NCBI RefSeq assembly: GCF_011393025.1
Contig: NZ_JAAOEO010000015.1
Span: 34,305 to 98,304 of the forward strand
Direction: 5' to 3'
Source of the DNA: Neobacillus terrae
Lineage (GTDB): Bacteria > Bacillota > Bacilli > Bacillales > Cytobacillaceae
DNA: 64,000 bases
The stretch's first letter is position 1. The number at the start of each line of letters is the position of its first letter. This document shows positions 59,856-64,000 of the stretch, piece by piece. Position numbers and translations under genes: made by a program. The notes below the pieces were generated by a model. It was not told where the DNA came from and did no database searches. It saw only the letters and a list, made by a program, of their open reading frames with translations.

Positions 59856-61262
59856 GTGTTGGTTATTTTAAAATCTGCACGGACGGGTATCGTCCTGCCT
59901 CGCAGGGAACGTATCGAAGAGGAACCAAAAGGGGGATTAAATGCCTTTAGTCTTTCCGGTATTGGTATTGGAGGAGTAATTGGAGCAGGGTTTTTTCTTG
60001 GATCGGGACTCGCAGTGCGTGAAGCGGGCCCAGCAGTCTCATTAGCATTTTTGTTGGGCGGCCTAATCATGATGCAGGTACTTGGTGCCATGGCTAGTAT
60101 AAATGTTAACCGGCTTCAGCCAGGTTCTTTCCGTGTATATGCTGAACAATTTCTCGGACCTTATACTGGTTTTCTCCTTGGATGGGTGATGTTTACCTCA
60201 AGTATTCTGGGAATTGGATCGGAAGCGATTGCGATGGGTGTTTTTGTTCACCTTTGGCTTCCGCACCTTCCTCTGCCAGTTTTGGCTACATCATTCACGG
60301 TCATTATTATTTTGCTTAATATGATGAATATGCGCTTTTTTGGACGAATTGAAGCCGGTATGGCAGCTGTAAAAGTTCTTGCCCTTCTAGCATTTATTAT
60401 TGTCGGATGCTATGTGCTTGTAACAAGGGGTGCTCCCCAGGTCCCTAGTCCCTTATCTGGATGGCATTCCTTTTTTCCTATGGGCGTTTCAGGGATACTT
60501 CAGTCTATGCTGGTGGTGATCTTTTCTTATTCCGGTATAGGTGCAGTAGCCATGGCTGCAAGAGAAGTAAACCGGCCAAGGATTGAAATTCCCGAGGCAT
60601 CAAGGATCATGTCTTTTGGTTCTATAGGCCTGTATGCAATTTCAATGCTCGTATTAGTAATGATTACACCATGGCATTCAGTATCTCTTAAGAAAAGTCC
60701 TTTTGTTCATGCTTTTGATGTTATAGGGTTAGAATGGGGTGCAGCGGCCTTAAATATAGTTGTCCTGCTTGCAGCTTTTTCCGTCATGGCAGCTGCTTAC
60801 TATGCTTCCATTCAGATGATTGTTTCTTTATCTGTAGTGAAAAAAGGGCCGCGTTTTTTTCTTCAGCATTCTAGAAACGGCTTTTATCGTAATGCGTGGA
60901 TTGCAGTTGCAGCTGGAGTTCTTATTGTGGTGGGGATAAGCTTTTTGCTCCCTTCAACACTTTATAATTATTTGGTATCTGCATCTTCTTACTTTACATT
61001 TTTAAACTGGACAATCAACCTTATTGTGTATGTAATATGGAAAAAAAGAAGAGGTGAAAATGAAACATATGAATCGAAGCTGATTTGGGGAAGGCCTGGA
61101 GCCTACGGCTCGATTATTGCTATTCTATTTTTGTTTGTGATCAGTTTGAAGGTACATGATTTTCGAATGGGCTTTTATGCAGCCTTTGCTTTAGCTGCAG
61201 TAATCAGTATAGCCTATCGAATTTGGTCGAGAGGACCAAGAAGGGATCCGAGAACAAGGTGA
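59856..61262 (+). CDS. APC-superfamily amino-acid permease
   Basis: A 468-residue transporter with twelve helices. LSGIGIGGVIGAGFFLGSGL is the substrate-binding helix 1, and MLVVIFSYSGIGAVAMAARE helix 6, both typical of AAT/GABA-permease-like members. It lacks an ATG near its N-terminus. GTG 59856 is the first codon of the frame; AGAGGGTG overlaps it, so initiation may be a few codons later at an unusual codon. A strong terminator overlaps the space to tRNA-Ala. The substrate is unassigned. Confidence 0.88.
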   Translation: MLVILKSARTGIVLPRRERIEEEPKGGLNAFSLSGIGIGGVIGAGFFLGSGLAVREAGPAVSLAFLLGGLIMMQVLGAMASINVNRLQPGSFRVYAEQFLGPYTGFLLGWVMFTSSILGIGSEAIAMGVFVHLWLPHLPLPVLATSFTVIIILLNMMNMRFFGRIEAGMAAVKVLALLAFIIVGCYVLVTRGAPQVPSPLSGWHSFFPMGVSGILQSMLVVIFSYSGIGAVAMAAREVNRPRIEIPEASRIMSFGSIGLYAISMLVLVMITPWHSVSLKKSPFVHAFDVIGLEWGAAALNIVVLLAAFSVMAAAYYASIQMIVSLSVVKKGPRFFLQHSRNGFYRNAWIAVAAGVLIVVGISFLLPSTLYNYLVSASSYFTFLNWTINLIVYVIWKKRRGENETYESKLIWGRPGAYGSIIAILFLFVISLKVHDFRMGFYAAFALAAVISIAYRIWSRGPRRDPRTR

Positions 61263-61274
61263 TAACAGCACAAT

Positions 61275-61307
61275 AAAAAAACACCTGCAATTTTGCAGGT
61301 GTTTTTA
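61275..61307. terminator. Bidirectional terminator
   Basis: AAAAACACCTGCAA-TTTTGCAGGTGTTTTTA, a perfect stem of about 14 bp serving the permease gene and, on the other strand, the tRNA gene. Confidence 0.92.
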
Positions 61308-61381
<74 letters not shown>

Positions 61382-61447
61382 GAATAGTGGTACATGAATG
61401 ATTATAACGGGTGGATTGCTTCCTTGCAAGAGATATTCAAAAAAAAT

Positions 61448-62143
61448 TCAGCTAATGCTTTCTATATCTACTCTTTCTACTCCATGCAATTCTGAAATAA
61501 TGTAATATACATCAGTGGTTTTATTACGGAAATCAACTGTTACTAGAACTTGAACATGATGCATTCCATTATCTAAATCTTTAATACGTATTCTTCTGAT
61601 GTTATATTTCTTCTCCATAATAAAGTTTACAACTTTTTCAATTTGTTCTTTTTCTCTTATGTTTAAATTCAGCATAATCTCTTTTTCACGCAATTGTTTT
61701 GGGCCAACTGCTTTCATTATAAAAGGAACAAATTCTACACTTAAAATTAGAAGGGCTACTCCAGCGAAAGCTTCTATATAAAAGCCAGCCCCAACAGCAA
61801 TTCCGATACCAGCTGCTCCCCAAATCATAGCAGCTGTGGTAAGACCGGAGATACTGTCGTTTCCCCTCCTTAAAATTACCCCTGCACCTAGGAAACCTAT
61901 ACCTGAAACAATTTGTGCTGCGAGCCGTAGTGGGTCCATTTGTATATTAACATTCCCGGGTTGGGGAAAAGTGTAAGCAGATTGTATAGACACTATTGTT
62001 AATAAACAGCTAACAATAGAAATGACAAGACTTGTTTTTAATCCTACCGGTTTTCGTTTCAATTCTCTCTCTAGGCCGATCACAAGACCAAGTACAGCTG
62101 AAAGCCCTAATTTAAATAAAATTTCCAATTCCATATTGTCCAT
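61448..62143 (-). CDS. MgtC/SapB-family membrane protein
   Basis: A 231-residue protein. Four to five N-terminal helices carry the MgtC signature: LVIGLERELKRKPVGLKTSL and GAGVILRRGNDSISGLTTAA. The C-terminal 85 residues form a cytosolic ACT-like domain (REKEQIEKVVNFIMEKKYNI). MgtC proteins modulate ATP synthase or Mg2+ homeostasis in pathogens; SapB-type Bacillus members have a less clear role. The start at 62143 (MDNMELEILF) is preferred; the frame runs 19 codons further upstream without a ribosome binding site. Confidence 0.9.
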   Translation of the reverse strand: MDNMELEILFKLGLSAVLGLVIGLERELKRKPVGLKTSLVISIVSCLLTIVSIQSAYTFPQPGNVNIQMDPLRLAAQIVSGIGFLGAGVILRRGNDSISGLTTAAMIWGAAGIGIAVGAGFYIEAFAGVALLILSVEFVPFIMKAVGPKQLREKEIMLNLNIREKEQIEKVVNFIMEKKYNIRRIRIKDLDNGMHHVQVLVTVDFRNKTTDVYYIISELHGVERVDIESIS

Positions 62144-62280
62144 TGCATTCACGTCCGTTTTAGATTTAATAATACTTTTATAAGGCCAAAAAAATAACAT
62201 AAAGATGTTTTAATGTTTATAATTTAATTTATACATTAGCTATTATAGCTTTACATAAGAGTTTTTAAGGAGTTAATCAC

Positions 62281-63180
62281 ATGGAGCCAAAAATTAATCC
62301 TTATGCAGCTTTAATTGTTGGAGTAGTAGCTGTATCTGCATCAGCCATTTTTGTAAAGTATTGTTATGCCCCTTCTGCTGTTATTGCTTTTTACCGCCTC
62401 TTTTTCTCAGTTTTGATTATGGTGCCTATATTTATAGGAAAGTATAAAGCGGAACTTAAACTAATTACAGTAAAGGACTGGTTTTTTTCTTTAATATCAG
62501 GTATATTTCTGGCGTTTCATTTTATCCTCTGGTTCGAGTCTTTAAACTTCACCTCGGTGGCAAGCTCTACCGTCCTTGTAACCCTTCAGCCCTTGTTTGC
62601 CTTTATAGGTACCTATTTCTTTTTTAAAGAAAGATTGTCAGCTAAAGCTATTTTAAGCGGTGTTATAGCAATTACGGGGAGCGTCATTATCAGCTGGGGT
62701 GATTTTAAAATTAGCGGTACTGCATTATGGGGAGATATTCTTGCGTTGATTGCCTGTGGCCTTGTAACAGCTTATCTGCTGGTAGGACAAACTGTACGTA
62801 AAAGATTATCGCTTGTTACCTATACCTTTATCGTATATATGATCAGTTCCATTACATTATTTATATACATTACTGCGAATCGGGAACCTATAGTTCCTAG
62901 GCATAATAGTGATTGGATCTATTTTATTCTCCTGGCACTTATTCCAACATTACTTGGGCATACACTTTTTAATTGGTCATTAAAGTGGCTAAGTACATCA
63001 TTGATATCTATGGCCATCCTGTTTGAACCGGTTGGTGCAACTATACTTGCTTATTTCTTATTAAATGAAAAAGTAATTCCTACACAATTTATTGGGGGAT
63101 TCATTGTAATAGGAGGTATTTTGCTCTTTGTTATAGATGAACAATTAAAAAAGAGAGAAACAGGTCCAGTTGAGAGTTAG
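62281..63180 (+). CDS. EamA-family (DMT) transporter
   Basis: A 299-residue membrane protein with ten helices in two EamA repeats (about 10-145 and 155-290). The repeat boundary motifs are VTLQPLFAFIGTYFFFKERL in the first half and ILFEPVGATILAYFLLNEKV in the second, both typical. Family members export amino acids, purines or other metabolites. ATG 62281 follows AAGGAGTTAATCAC. It is the last protein-coding gene before the rRNA operon. Confidence 0.93.
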   Translation: MEPKINPYAALIVGVVAVSASAIFVKYCYAPSAVIAFYRLFFSVLIMVPIFIGKYKAELKLITVKDWFFSLISGIFLAFHFILWFESLNFTSVASSTVLVTLQPLFAFIGTYFFFKERLSAKAILSGVIAITGSVIISWGDFKISGTALWGDILALIACGLVTAYLLVGQTVRKRLSLVTYTFIVYMISSITLFIYITANREPIVPRHNSDWIYFILLALIPTLLGHTLFNWSLKWLSTSLISMAILFEPVGATILAYFLLNEKVIPTQFIGGFIVIGGILLFVIDEQLKKRETGPVES

Positions 63181-63430
63181 AGAGATGAGAATCCGGAAGG
63201 TAATGCGAAATCAGCAAAAGAGTTTTGAGCTGTTTATTTAGTTTTTGCAGGAAACTTTTATAGGATATTTGAACAGTTGTATTTGAATCGTTTAATCTGG
63301 TATATGTGAGTAGAGAATAAATTATAATAGTGAATCAGTATTATGAAGAAATTGAGCTGAAATAAAATGTTCTAAAAAATTACTATTCGAACGTTAAGGT
63401 CTTTTTATAATTGAATAAGTGGGCAAACCC

Positions 63431-63535
63431 TGTGGATAATATATGAGGATTTGTCCACAATTTGTTAATAAGCTCTTAATACCCTACTATATTAAGGACG
63501 AGTTATTAACTTCATGTGGATAACATTGTGAATAA
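63431..63535. promoter_or_regulatory. Cluster of DnaA-box-like sequences
   Basis: TGTGGATAA at 63431-63439 and 63515-63523 are perfect DnaA boxes (TTATCCACA on the other strand). TTGTCCACA at 63451-63459 and TGTGAATAA at 63527-63535 each differ at one position. A very AT-rich tract follows (63536-63640). dnaA and dnaN are not adjacent. Confidence 0.6.
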
Positions 63536-63694
63536 TTTTATTATCTACTATTAGTAAAAACATGTTAATAAATAAGGAGTAAAATTTATTAAGGTTTTTT
63601 TAAAAATTATATTGCAAACATAATTTATCCGTGTTATATTTAATCTCGTCCTCAGGAAGCAAGTTAGCCAGCAAGAAAAAAGTAAAAAACATTG

Positions 63695-63723
63695 TTGACA
63701 ACTCGCTCGGTGGATGATATATT
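63695..63723 (+). promoter_or_regulatory. rRNA operon promoter
   Basis: A consensus TTGACA (63695-63700), a 17-nt spacer and TATATT (63718-63723), preceded by an A-rich upstream element (AAGAAAAAAGTAAAAAAC). It lies about 240 nt upstream of the 16S start. Confidence 0.85.
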
Positions 63724-63779
63724 TAGGAAGTCGCTTTTGGGCGGCTAAATAAAATACTTTGCGATGCTACCTTATGATT

Positions 63780-63845
63780 GCTCCTGCGCCAGCGCTTATT
63801 CAATGAAGAATATGTTCCGCTCGTCGCAAGGCTGCAAAGAGGTTG
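63780..63845 (+). repeat. rrn leader segment shared with 23523-23594
   Basis: GCTCCTGCGCCAGCGCTTATTCAATG..GTTCCGCTCGTCGCAAGGCTGCA (split here) matches the intergenic segment before the DUF318 permease gene, with GCTCCTGCGCCA and GCTCGTCGCAA nearly identical at the same spacing. Confidence 0.7.
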
Positions 63846-63862
63846 AATCAAAGAAGTTGCCT

Positions 63863-63877
63863 TGCTCTTTGAAAACT
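63863..63877 (+). promoter_or_regulatory. boxA antitermination element of the rRNA leader
   Basis: TGCTCTTTGAAAACT is the Bacillus rrn boxA sequence, bound by NusB/NusE, about 90 nt before 16S. Confidence 0.85.
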
Positions 63878-63963
63878 AAACAAACAAAGCGTGAACAAAC
63901 AAACAATAACATGATGAACTTGTTTCATCAGCCAACGTAACTTTATGAGCTAAACTCATACTC

Positions 63964-64000
63964 TTTATCGGAGAGTTTGATCCTGGCTCAGGACGAACGC
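63964..64000 (+). rRNA. 16S ribosomal RNA, 5' end (partial)
   Basis: TTTATCGGAGAGTTTGATCC then TGGCTCAGGACGAACGC is the universally conserved 5' end of bacterial 16S rRNA, with the TTTATCGG start used by Bacillus. The gene runs off the right edge. Confidence 0.98.

Noticed and set aside
63431..63640. Chromosomal replication origin
   Set aside because: DnaA boxes and an AT-rich tract are present, but no dnaA, dnaN, rpmH or gyr gene is adjacent, so I report only a DnaA-box cluster.

Overview
The window is about 64 kb of low-GC Firmicute chromosome, and the gene content points to a Bacillaceae member (Bacillus sensu lato). The evidence is the Bacillus-type 16S start and rrn leader at the right edge, TTG starts behind AAAGGAGG ribosome binding sites, glcU-gdh, csoR-copZ-copA, ywrC-ywrD with chromate-transporter halves, and ykoS/ykoT-like genes. 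I cannot name a species. There is no prophage, complete insertion sequence or CRISPR array.

Left part (1-12 kb): a Phr-like secreted peptide gene; a TPP riboswitch with its own terminator; a truncated SDR gene and a MITE-like repeat; then thiM-thiD-thiE. These are followed by an NCS2 permease, small membrane and HTH genes, a ResA-like thioredoxin, a TerD/zinc-ribbon/TerB fusion, a frameshifted dinB and an L,D-transpeptidase.

Copper block (12.2-16.3 kb): csoR-copZ, then copA, each behind a CsoR-type palindrome, followed by a histidine-rich exported YtkA-like protein.

Cobalamin block (16.3-22.7 kb), the most interesting system here: a cobalamin riboswitch precedes an LPxTG-anchored protein that combines DUF4430 domains with an alpha/alpha-toroid region (the two building blocks of animal transcobalamin/intrinsic factor). 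Next come a DUF4430 lipoprotein and a complete ECF transporter (T, fused A1-A2, S). I read it as a wall-to-membrane corrinoid capture and uptake pathway. A second, apparently orphan, TPP riboswitch follows.

Middle (23-38 kb): a DUF318/DUF1980 permease pair; a YkoG/YkoH-like two-component system with a PepSY remnant and a MacA/MacB-like efflux operon, apparently tied together by 11-nt-spaced TTAAGG direct repeats; a GtrA protein; a heavily decayed ykoS beside an intact ykoT-like glycosyltransferase; and glcU-gdh.

Right part (38-64 kb): adhE behind an intact Rex operator but with an ATA in place of the start codon and an internal TGA; ywrC, an OppF/DppF tail relic, ywrD and two chromate-transporter genes; cell-wall hydrolases; a metallo-beta-lactamase-fold protein and a phosphoesterase; a DUF3231 relic; a secreted alpha/beta hydrolase; an ABC exporter; a frameshifted erythromycin-esterase-like gene; amino-acid transporters; tRNA-Ala; MgtC; EamA; a cluster of DnaA boxes; and the rrn promoter, leader and 16S start.

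Two themes cut across the window. First, several dispersed non-coding repeat families occur: three arrays with a 52-nt period whose hairpin stems differ between arrays but keep their pairing, a roughly 95-nt double-hairpin element in three copies, and a MITE-like element in three copies. Second, there is marked gene decay, with at least ten damaged or truncated genes.
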